From JANTGF01 sp963750735 (GTDB lineage: Bacteria; Bacteroidota; Bacteroidia; Bacteroidales; VadinHA17), in assembly GCA_963750735.1 (NCBI GenBank), contig CAVVRY010000007.1, positions 310,001 to 374,000 on the forward strand: a stretch of DNA of 64,000 nucleotides. Direction: 5' to 3'. Positions within the stretch are counted from its first letter, which is position 1; each line of letters opens with the position of its first letter. Both the position numbers and the translations under genes were made by a program. A model generated the notes under the pieces. It saw nothing but the letters and a program-made list of their open reading frames with translations. It was not told where the DNA came from and ran no database searches. Of the stretch, positions 57,526-64,000 are shown piece by piece.

Positions 57526-58869
57526 TCAAACTTGCCATGGCCACATTAGGGCCATGCCTTCACCTCGAAACCAGATACTTATAAACATCAATATCAAATA
57601 GGAAACCACAAAAAATACAAATACAGCCTGGAATATCTCATTTTTAGTAAAATACTGTCTCTTTTTCAACCAATATATCCAAGCAACAATAGCACCAAGA
57701 ATGGTCAGTACAGGTAAAATACCATTACCTAAAATTGCCTGAAAACCCGATCCTGATTTAATAATATCCGGAATGAAATTATTTAGCACCACCAGAACAG
57801 GAATTAGTATCAGGGTAAACAAAGCGGTCCTTGTACACAATTTTTTTCCTCTTGATGAGGCGAACCAAATTCCCCCATCTTTGGATTCAAACTTTGTAAA
57901 AGGAATCCAGATTATTGTTGTCAGGAAAATTACAGGCATTACGAATGAAGCAAAGAAAGGATGAAAATGCATCAAAAGTTCTTGTATTCCAAGAAAATAC
58001 CAGGGTGCTTTAGCCGGATTTGGGCTCAATGCAGGATTGGCTTTTTCTAGTAAGGGAGCATCCCGAAAAACACTTACCAGCATAATCACAGCAAGTAAAA
58101 CTAAAGCAACTACAAATTCACGGGCCACAAGATGTGGAACAGTTGAAACATAATCCTTATCATCATTCTTACTGCCGCCCGGTACAACAACTCCGCCTGC
58201 CTTTCTCACTTTCCAGAAGTGGAAAGACATCAGAATCACCAATATTAATGGCAATAAAGATGTATGATAATTGTAAAAATTTAAAAGGGTGACTGAACCA
58301 ACCTCATTTCCCCCTCTTACCAATCTCATTAACCATTCCCCCACTCCTGGTATATAATGTAGCATACTGGTTGCCACTGTCACAGCCCAGAATGATAATT
58401 GGTCCCAGGGCAACAGGTAACCTGAAAAATTAGATAAAACAACTGTCAGCATCAACCCTATTCCAATAATCCAATTCCAATGTCTTGGTTCATGATAAGC
58501 CTCGGTAAAAAAAACTCTTAATAGATGAAGAAATGAAACTACCACCATCAACATCCCGCTAAAATGATGCATGTTACGCACGAATTGCCCAAATAAAACC
58601 TGATTTTGTATAATCAATATAGAATTAAAAGCTTTCTCAGGAGAAGGTTCATAGGCAAATCTTAGGATAATCCCGGTAAAAGCCTGTACCAGGAACAGAA
58701 TTACTACCATTCCACCCAATCCCCATGTATGGTTCAGTTTCAGAGTAGCCTTTCTTACACGGGTAGGATGAATATGAAGAATCAGGTTCTTGAAAACCTT
58801 CCTGGATCTGGTTGATTCAGGGAAATATTGATTTGACTCTAAATTCTCTTCACTAGTCATAAGATGCAA
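57526..58869 (-). CDS. Cytochrome b of a bc-type quinol oxidoreductase
   Basis: 447 residues with about nine to ten helices, fusing b6-like and subunit-IV-like parts. Haem ligands appear in MHHFSGMLMVVVSFLHLLR (about 99-117) and in NYHTSLLPLILVILMSFHFW. LLPWDQLSFWAVTVATSML precedes the second half. The Qo-site PEWY motif is replaced by APWYF (in KAPWYFLGIQELLMHF), a variant typical of menaquinone-oxidising complexes. It heads the cytochrome b-Rieske-octaheme cluster; since Rieske usually comes first, this order is unusual. A second start nine bases downstream (MTSEEN) is also possible. Confidence 0.92.
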   Translation of the reverse strand: MHLMTSEENLESNQYFPESTRSRKVFKNLILHIHPTRVRKATLKLNHTWGLGGMVVILFLVQAFTGIILRFAYEPSPEKAFNSILIIQNQVLFGQFVRNMHHFSGMLMVVVSFLHLLRVFFTEAYHEPRHWNWIIGIGLMLTVVLSNFSGYLLPWDQLSFWAVTVATSMLHYIPGVGEWLMRLVRGGNEVGSVTLLNFYNYHTSLLPLILVILMSFHFWKVRKAGGVVVPGGSKNDDKDYVSTVPHLVAREFVVALVLLAVIMLVSVFRDAPLLEKANPALSPNPAKAPWYFLGIQELLMHFHPFFASFVMPVIFLTTIIWIPFTKFESKDGGIWFASSRGKKLCTRTALFTLILIPVLVVLNNFIPDIIKSGSGFQAILGNGILPVLTILGAIVAWIYWLKKRQYFTKNEIFQAVFVFFVVSYLILMFISIWFRGEGMALMWPWQV

Positions 58870-59121
58870 ATTTAATTGTATTTGAAAATCTCAATTCAGA
58901 AAATTGGGTTTTTCTATTATCCAGAGCTAATTTTATATTATTCTAAATTACATCAGGCCTAAATAAGCTATGAATAACCTCATAACCCATCTCTTTTATA
59001 ATTTTGAATCGATGATCACCCAAATAGTGATTTCGTGCCAAAAAAAAACCTATTCCAGTATAATTTTTGACGTCTTTTAAGTATCTTTACATTAATTCAT
59101 AAACTCAAAATAAAAAATGTC

Positions 59122-59379
59122 ATGAAAAATTCAAGTGCAGGTTTTTTGGTCGGCCTGTTTTCAGGTGCAGCCTTGGGAGCAGCCATTGGGATATTATATG
59201 CTCCTGAAAAAGGTTCTGAAACAAGGGAGAAATTAAAGGAAAAAGCAATAGATTTTAAGTCTGAAATTGAAGATCTTAAGGATCAAATCATTGAAATGAT
59301 CAATGACCTTAAAAAAGAGGTAGTTGCCGAACCTGTGAAGGAGACAACTTCAAAGGCTGGTGGTTCAAAAGCTAAGTAA
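59122..59379 (+). CDS. YtxH-domain small membrane-associated protein
   Basis: 85 residues. A glycine/alanine-rich helix (FLVGLFSGAALGAAIGILYA, about 8-27) is followed by APEKGSETREKLKEKA, the YtxH signature, and a Lys/Glu-rich amphipathic tail. YtxH proteins are membrane-associated and of unknown role, often stress-linked. It is the first of three short same-strand genes at about 36-bp spacing that are probably one operon. Confidence 0.8.
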   Translation: MKNSSAGFLVGLFSGAALGAAIGILYAPEKGSETREKLKEKAIDFKSEIEDLKDQIIEMINDLKKEVVAEPVKETTSKAGGSKAK

Positions 59380-59415
59380 TTGGCTAGCTTGACATATCAA
59401 TAAATCTTTGTATCC

Positions 59416-59778
59416 ATGAACAAGTCATTTTCTGAAAATTTATCAGAGCTAGTAGGATATTATAAACAATATATACAATTGAGATTGAAGAAGACCAAGA
59501 TCTCAATTAGTGAAAAATTTATTGAGGCAATATCGGGTTTGGCATTCGGAATAGTCTTCTGGCTTATTTTTCTTATTGTGTTGATTTTTTTGGGCTTTGC
59601 ATTTGCTTATTGGTATGGTGAGAAATTCGATAATTATGCTCTTGGATTCGTAATTACAGCAGGATTATATTTGTTACTTGGAGTAGTTTTCTTCTTGTTA
59701 AAGAAACCTTTGATTCTTGATCCTCTTGCCAGAAAGTTGAGTGATGTTTTAGAAATTGATGACGGTGAGGATGAATAA
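59416..59778 (+). CDS. Phage-holin-superfamily-like (DUF1469-type) membrane protein
   Basis: 120 residues with two long membrane helices (about 43-70 and 78-100), a basic N-terminal segment with QLRLKKTKISISEK, and an acidic tail (LEIDDGEDE). It resembles the YqjE/DUF1469 proteins often annotated as phage holin family. In this cluster (YtxH, then this, then a small basic protein) it is an envelope/stress protein, not a phage gene; no other lysis or phage gene is near. Confidence 0.6.
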   Translation: MNKSFSENLSELVGYYKQYIQLRLKKTKISISEKFIEAISGLAFGIVFWLIFLIVLIFLGFAFAYWYGEKFDNYALGFVITAGLYLLLGVVFFLLKKPLILDPLARKLSDVLEIDDGEDE

Positions 59779-60025
59779 AACAACGAAAAGGAAGATCAAT
59801 AGTTTTCATGATCTTAAACTTGCCAAGGAGCAGGTTGAGGTTAAAATAATCAAGAATGAATACTCTATCAGGGATTCTCATAAAAATATTATTACCTCCC
59901 TTACACCAGTAAACATTTTTAACTCTTTTATAGAAACCATTGTAGCTAAGCCAAATGTAGCAATTAAGGCTGGTTATATTATTGGAAGTATTTTTAAAGC
60001 ACGTTCAAAAAAGAACAAGAAATAA
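59771..60025 (+). CDS. Small basic protein, third gene of the YtxH cluster
   Basis: Start taken at the ATG at 59771, overlapping the end of the previous gene by 8 bp, as in translationally coupled operons. About 84 residues, strongly basic with a single moderately hydrophobic C-terminal segment (AIKAGYIIGSIFKA). I do not recognise a family. By position it probably completes the YtxH/holin-like envelope cluster. Confidence 0.55.
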   Translation: MNKTTKRKINSFHDLKLAKEQVEVKIIKNEYSIRDSHKNIITSLTPVNIFNSFIETIVAKPNVAIKAGYIIGSIFKARSKKNKK

Positions 60026-60087
60026 TGGATTGACAAAAGTTTTATTTCTTTTATATTAGTATACTTAGCTTCATTTGCTGAGATCAA

Positions 60088-60126
60088 CAACAAGTCCCAT
60101 AATTATTAGGAACTTGTTGTTTTTTT
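60088..60126 (+). terminator. Terminator after the YtxH cluster
   Basis: CAACAAGT/ACTTGTTG stem around an AT-rich loop, followed by seven T. Confidence 0.8.
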
Positions 60127-60173
60127 AGACCAATAAAGATGCATATTCAAAGAGAGTATTATTTTATTTAAAT

Positions 60174-61007
60174 ATGGAAATTTTATACCAGGAGGTATGG
60201 GATATACTTTCCAACCGCCAATCGGGTTCTGTTGTATTACTTGATGATTTAACAAAAGCTTTTGCATCTTATTCTGGTAGAAATAATGAGCACAGGCAAG
60301 CAGAATTAAAAGAATTAATTCACTTTTTGGATACTGGGTTTGCAAATTTCCCGGTTATTTTACATTTCTTAAAAGAATTTAAAGAATTCCTTTCTGATGA
60401 CCCACCTCATAATACGAAAATATTTCTTGCTCGCTACGCAAAAAAATGGCAAAATGTAACAACCCGATTGGCAGAACAGGCATCAAAAATAATTGACTTT
60501 TCAGATAAGACAGTTCTTATCCAGAGCCATAGCGGCACAATTCAGGCATTATTCGGTTTACAGCGACGTGGATATTCAAATATTAAAATCATATTAACCG
60601 AATCCAGGCCTGTAATGGAAGGTAGAGTTCAGGCCGATTACCTTATAAAACTTGGTTATGAGGTAACCTTTATTACCGATAGTGCAGCGGCCCGTTTTTT
60701 CCCTGAAATTGATCTGGTAATATCGGGAGCCGACCGGGTTTGCAAGAATAATTTTGTCAATAAAATAGGTTCCTATTCATTTGCTCTTTTAGCAAAGGAA
60801 TTCAATGTACCATTCTATCTATTGTCTGACAGCAGGAAAATATTCTCTGATAACTCATGTGCAGAACTGGATGAAAAACCTAAAAACCCAAAAGAAATAT
60901 GGAAAAACCCTCCTGAAAGGGTTATTATTGAAAATTATTATTTCGAAACCATCCCAAATAAATTGGTGACAAAATTTATTACAGAAGAAGGTATCTGGAC
61001 ACCATAA
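60174..61007 (+). CDS. eIF-2B/MtnA-family protein
   Basis: 277 residues. The helical N-terminal part precedes a Rossmann-like core: VLIQSHSGTIQALF (about 120-133), ILTESRPVMEGRVQADYLI (about 143-161), and LVISGADRVCKNNFVNKIGSYSFA (about 182-205). These match the IF-2B/methylthioribose-1-phosphate isomerase superfamily; the Cys and Asp needed for MtnA isomerase activity are not both clear, and no methionine-salvage gene is nearby. It may be a sugar-phosphate isomerase or binder. It follows the terminator and stands alone. Confidence 0.8.
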   Translation: MEILYQEVWDILSNRQSGSVVLLDDLTKAFASYSGRNNEHRQAELKELIHFLDTGFANFPVILHFLKEFKEFLSDDPPHNTKIFLARYAKKWQNVTTRLAEQASKIIDFSDKTVLIQSHSGTIQALFGLQRRGYSNIKIILTESRPVMEGRVQADYLIKLGYEVTFITDSAAARFFPEIDLVISGADRVCKNNFVNKIGSYSFALLAKEFNVPFYLLSDSRKIFSDNSCAELDEKPKNPKEIWKNPPERVIIENYYFETIPNKLVTKFITEEGIWTP

Positions 61008-61402
61008 ATTGCAAATCTGCGTCTAATCAGAATTTCAGGCTTTTATAAAATTTCCGACCTCAATAGATTCTGTTTATTCCATTATTATAAATTTTTCTTT
61101 TCTACTTTATTTGGCTTAATATTTGCGGGTAAAAGCTATTTAATAAGCCTTATAATTCATCTTATAACGAATTACTGCAGAGTATTAAAACATATTTAAA
61201 GTAGTAATATTTTGGTTTAATATTCGTTGTACTCAAAATGAATGATTGACTTTGAGATTTAGTTTTAACTAATTAGTATCCTTAAAATAAATTAACCAAG
61301 GGATTCCTCGATCCTTTTTAACTAAAAAAATATTTAACATCAATTTAATTTGTATTATTTAGAATTATTCTAATTTTGTGTTTCAATTTTAAAAAAACGA
61401 TT
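61008..61402. other. 395-bp AT-rich gap with promoter at its right end
   Basis: No gene is seen. The right end holds the promoter of the DUF4136 gene, described separately. The rest is low-complexity AT-rich sequence. Confidence 0.5.
61349..61378 (+). promoter_or_regulatory. Bacteroidota-type promoter of the DUF4136 gene
   Basis: TTTG (61349-61352), an 18-nt spacer, then TAATTTTG (61371-61378). The -7 box is 24 nt before the chosen ATG. Together with the promoter at 13558 it is the best match to the TTTG/TAnnTTTG consensus in the window. Confidence 0.65.
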
Positions 61403-62071
61403 ATGAAAAAATCAATTTTAAGGTATTTTATTTATACACTGTTTATCTCCATTCCGTTGGCCATGTTTTCTTGTTATCCTGGAGGGTTGGAATATTACAG
61501 TGATTCAGACATTGTTGTAACTGACTTCGATGAAGGATTTAACTTTGCTTCCAGTAAACTCTATTTCATGCCTGATACCATCCACCATGTAGTGGAAGAT
61601 GGTAAAGAAGATGAAGTTGATCGTCAATACGATGAAGCAGCTTTAAATCTCGTAGCAATGAATCTTGATGCTGCTGGCTATACGAGATTAGAGAATCCAA
61701 GTATTCCAGATTCTGTTCTGGTTGATTCAGCAAATGTAGTTGTAGGTTTAGTAGCTTTTTCAACAACCTATTCTGGCGCTGGCTGGGTAGGCGGCGGCTG
61801 GTGGGGTGGTTATTATCCTGGCTGGGGCTGGGGTGGTTACTATCCTGGATATCCCTGGGGTGGATATCCAGTTTACTATAGCTATTCAACAGGTACTTTA
61901 TTGATTGAGATGATTAATGAAGATGATATTGTTCCTACCAGCGATACGATTCCGATTGTATGGCAAACCACAATTAATGGTTTACTAAGTACTAGCTCAC
62001 AGAATACATTATCAAGGATAGAGAATGCTATAAATCAGGCATTTGTACAATCTCCATATCTTTCTGAATAA
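61403..62071 (+). CDS. DUF4136-domain lipoprotein
   Basis: Start taken at 61403 because a clean lipoprotein signal follows (MKKSILRYFIYTLF ... LAMFSC). The mature part starts with a DUF4136-like domain (YYSDSDIVVTDFDEGFNFAS, then TIHHVVED). It is interrupted by a Gly/Trp/Tyr-rich stretch (about 130-155, with WVGGGWWGGYYPGWGWGGY) and resumes with SYSTGTLLIEMIN, ending with amphipathic helices. Lipidated, outer-membrane location likely; function unknown. It is followed by two small barrel proteins on the same strand, a frequent arrangement in Bacteroidota. Confidence 0.75.
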   Translation: MKKSILRYFIYTLFISIPLAMFSCYPGGLEYYSDSDIVVTDFDEGFNFASSKLYFMPDTIHHVVEDGKEDEVDRQYDEAALNLVAMNLDAAGYTRLENPSIPDSVLVDSANVVVGLVAFSTTYSGAGWVGGGWWGGYYPGWGWGGYYPGYPWGGYPVYYSYSTGTLLIEMINEDDIVPTSDTIPIVWQTTINGLLSTSSQNTLSRIENAINQAFVQSPYLSE

Positions 62072-62106
62072 TCCAAAGAATTGAAAAAAACTATAAAATA
62101 AGAATT

Positions 62107-62700
62107 ATGAAAAAAATTAAGTACTATATAGTTATTGCAGCACTGGCAATATCCTTTAATAGTTTTGGACAGGAATGGTATACAAATCTTTCCTATGATA
62201 TATCAGTTCCGTTGGGAAACACACGTGATTTCATTCAGAAAACCAGTTTTCGTGGGTTTAGCTTCAGCGCAGGAAGGTTTGTAACCGATAATCTGGATAT
62301 CAATCTTAGGTTTTCATGGCATACTTTTTACGAAGAGAGGGCTACAGATTCATATACTGAAGATACCCGTACCATTACAGGAAAACAATTCCGGTACATA
62401 AATTCATTTCCTATAACTGCAGGTGCTCGTTATCACTTTAATTCCGGTAGGGAGATTTCTCCGTATGTAGGTGTTGGTATTGGTGCGTATAGTCAAAATG
62501 TGAGAACGGATATGGGTGTTTATTACGCAGAAACTAAGAAATGGCACTTTGGATTTTATCCTGAGGTTGGCTTATTCTGGAACTTCTCCTACGGGACCGG
62601 TGTGTACGTAAATGCAAGGTATGATAACTCACTTACTGCAGGAGATGTAGAAGGCCAATCCTACCTTACTTTTAGTGTTGGATTTAAGTTTGGCAATTAA
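62107..62700 (+). CDS. Small OmpA/opacity-type outer-membrane beta-barrel protein
   Basis: 197 residues. Signal peptide (to about 21, ending SFG). The mature part shows alternating strands with Gly and aromatics (LNLRF-like turns, FNSGREISPYVGVGIGAYSQ, VYVNARYDNSLTAGDV) and ends VGFKFGN, as barrel proteins do. It follows the DUF4136 gene by 35 bp and has its own terminator after it. No binding site is visible. Confidence 0.75.
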   Translation: MKKIKYYIVIAALAISFNSFGQEWYTNLSYDISVPLGNTRDFIQKTSFRGFSFSAGRFVTDNLDINLRFSWHTFYEERATDSYTEDTRTITGKQFRYINSFPITAGARYHFNSGREISPYVGVGIGAYSQNVRTDMGVYYAETKKWHFGFYPEVGLFWNFSYGTGVYVNARYDNSLTAGDVEGQSYLTFSVGFKFGN

Positions 62701-62725
62701 TATAATCGATAAATATTTAAAAAAT

Positions 62726-62764
62726 ACACCTGGTTCTAATAAAGGTAATTCCAGGTGTTTTAAT
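62726..62764 (+). terminator. Terminator after the first barrel gene
   Basis: ACACCTGG/CCAGGTGT stem with a 17-nt loop, followed by a short T-run. Confidence 0.65.
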
Positions 62765-62784
62765 ATAACCATAACCGAAACATC

Positions 62785-63387
62785 ATGAAAAAAGCATTAT
62801 TATTGATATCAATATCATTGCTACTCATCACTCCTCAAAAAACTTTCTCGCAAGTAGGACTAGAAATTACCGGATATACAGGTTGGATGTTGGGTGGAAA
62901 AGTGAATTTTTATGATGGATCAATAAAAATTGAAGATGGTCAGAACTGGGGAATAATTTTAGGATATAAAGTGGCTCCTGAGTTAATGATTGAGGTAATG
63001 TACAACCGATTGGTTTCCGACCTGACTCTAAGGGAATATGCCAGTGACCCTTATGTATATACAAAAATAGCAACCAATTATATCCAGGTTGGAGGTACAA
63101 GAGAGTTTATGGATGATGTATTCAGACCATTCCTGGGAGCATCTATGGGAGCAACAATTTTTTCAGACCAGGAAGGAAATGATGGCGACCGTTGGAGGTT
63201 CTCATTTGGTCTGGGTGGAGGTATCAAGATATTCCCAATTGAGCACCTTGGATTTAGACTCCAGGCAAGAATGCTTGTTCCACTTTATTTTAATGGCATT
63301 TGGGTTGGCACAGGAGGCAGTGGTGTAGCTACAAGTTCTACTATTGTACAGGGTGATTTTACAGGTGGAATAATTGTCGCCTTTTAA
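62785..63387 (+). CDS. Small outer-membrane beta-barrel protein
   Basis: 200 residues. Signal peptide (to about 22, ending TFSQ). Strand pattern typical of 8-to-10-strand barrels: VGLEITGYTGWMLGGKVNF, GIILGYKVAPELMIEVMYN, FLGASMGATIFSDQEG, RWRFSFGLGGGIKIF. It ends TGGIIVAF. It lies right after the terminator of the previous barrel gene. No functional residue is recognised. Confidence 0.75.
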   Translation: MKKALLLISISLLLITPQKTFSQVGLEITGYTGWMLGGKVNFYDGSIKIEDGQNWGIILGYKVAPELMIEVMYNRLVSDLTLREYASDPYVYTKIATNYIQVGGTREFMDDVFRPFLGASMGATIFSDQEGNDGDRWRFSFGLGGGIKIFPIEHLGFRLQARMLVPLYFNGIWVGTGGSGVATSSTIVQGDFTGGIIVAF

Positions 63388-63412
63388 AAATACTACAACT
63401 TAAACTATAATT

Positions 63413-63448
63413 AAGAACTACCTGAAATTAAGGTGGTTCTTTTTTTTT
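63413..63448 (+). terminator. Terminator after the second barrel gene
   Basis: GAACTACCT/AGGTGGTTC stem with one bulge, followed by nine T. Confidence 0.85.
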
Positions 63449-63556
63449 ACTGAAAACTCAATTGTATTTCATATAGATATTAAATCCGATTATTGAGTAT
63501 CAAGGTTAATTAATCAACAAATTTTTATAACTTTAAGTTTAAACTTTGATAATCTC

Positions 63557-64000
63557 ATGAAGTATAATCTGCTGCTTCTCATATTCATCCTTCTCTCTGG
63601 TTTTGCAAAGGCACAGGTCACAATTTTCCCGGAAGTGGATAGACAAAGTGAGGAATTTCTCTATGTAAAAAAAGTAGAACTTACTGATCAATATACCATT
63701 ATCGACTTTTATTTTCGGCCACCAGGAGAAGCCTGGATTTGCGCTGAAAATTCATTTCACATATCCCCATATGGATCGAATGATTTGATGTATATGGTAA
63801 TGGCGAAAAATATAACCACCTGCCCAAAGATGGAGAAAATTGGGTCCTTAACAAATGACCTGGAGTTTCAACTCTGGTTTCCTCCCTTAAGGGAAAAAGT
63901 ATACAAAATCAATATAATTGAAAAAGCAAAAAGAGGGCTAAACTTTTATGGTGTTGATATTATAAATGGTCAGGAAAGGCCGGTACCTGATTCCTCATCA
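63557..64000 (+). CDS. Exported protein of unknown function, cut by window end
   Basis: The first 148 codons are open to the window edge. A signal peptide is clear (MKYNLLLLIFILLSGFAKAQ). The mature part begins VTIFPEVDRQSEEFLYV and contains YFRPPGEAWICAEN and FQLWFPPLREKVYKINIIE. No family is recognised from this piece. The stop codon is outside the window. Confidence 0.7.
   Translation, partial: MKYNLLLLIFILLSGFAKAQVTIFPEVDRQSEEFLYVKKVELTDQYTIIDFYFRPPGEAWICAENSFHISPYGSNDLMYMVMAKNITTCPKMEKIGSLTNDLEFQLWFPPLREKVYKINIIEKAKRGLNFYGVDIINGQERPVPDSSS

Noticed and set aside
59416..60025. Phage lysis cassette (holin-like gene)
   Set aside because: No endolysin, structural or integrase genes nearby; YtxH plus DUF1469-type proteins are common chromosomal envelope clusters.

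Overview
This window looks like the chromosome of a member of the Bacteroidota, probably from the free-living, T9SS-carrying Bacteroidales/Marinilabiliales side. Evidence: a SusC/SusD pair, a T9SS type A sorting-domain protein, a Bacteroidota-type serine palmitoyltransferase-like enzyme, the conserved bamD-rpoZ-coaBC-DUF4835-recN block, DUF4105, head-GIN and DUF4136 proteins, and several TAnnTTTG -7 promoter boxes. No phage, IS element, rRNA operon or CRISPR array was seen.

Layout. 1-1345: AT-rich edge, then a GC-rich tandem array of 44-45 bp units that runs up to the ftcD stop codon. 1.3-4.4 kb: histidine degradation (ftcD, hutI). 4.6-13.4 kb: Omp85-type barrel protein, DUF819 membrane protein, fabI, then the recN/DUF4835/coaBC/rpoZ/bamD block. 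13.6-15.9 kb: serine palmitoyltransferase-like enzyme and trxB, converging on a bidirectional terminator. 16.1-18.2 kb: five tandem ~423-bp units, each with a tiny GIY-YIG nuclease ORF, separated by hairpin-rich spacers that contain two pieces of the 5' end of the tRNA-Pro(GGG) gene lying at the end of the array. 18.4-26.8 kb: a glycan-use locus (GH95, TIGR04076-like protein, SusC, SusD). 26.9-34.6 kb: a 1415-residue acyl-CoA dehydratase activase-type protein, a GroES-like protein, a SPOUT methyltransferase, an unknown protein and a CPBP protease. 34.7-41.3 kb: a large RHS-like secreted protein and a T9SS protein. 41.6-48.4 kb: GT39-like glycosyltransferase, M1 and M28 peptidases, ChaN. 48.7-52.4 kb: ECF sigma factor, putative anti-sigma protein and envelope proteins. 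52.6-58.9 kb: DUF4105, DUF1080, then a cytochrome b / Rieske / octaheme-TPR cytochrome c cluster. 59.1-64.0 kb: small envelope proteins, an eIF-2B-like protein, a DUF4136 lipoprotein, beta-barrels and a gene cut by the window edge.

Two things stand out. The GIY-YIG/tRNA-Pro array looks like a very small element that repeatedly copied itself, or was duplicated, against the D-arm of a tRNA gene. Also, eight reading-frame breaks are visible (GH95, SusC, RHS-like protein twice, M1 peptidase, ECF sigma factor, GIY-YIG copies 2 and 3). Every one is a net +1 change and all are in accessory or non-housekeeping genes. This is either real decay with insertion bias or a systematic sequence error.
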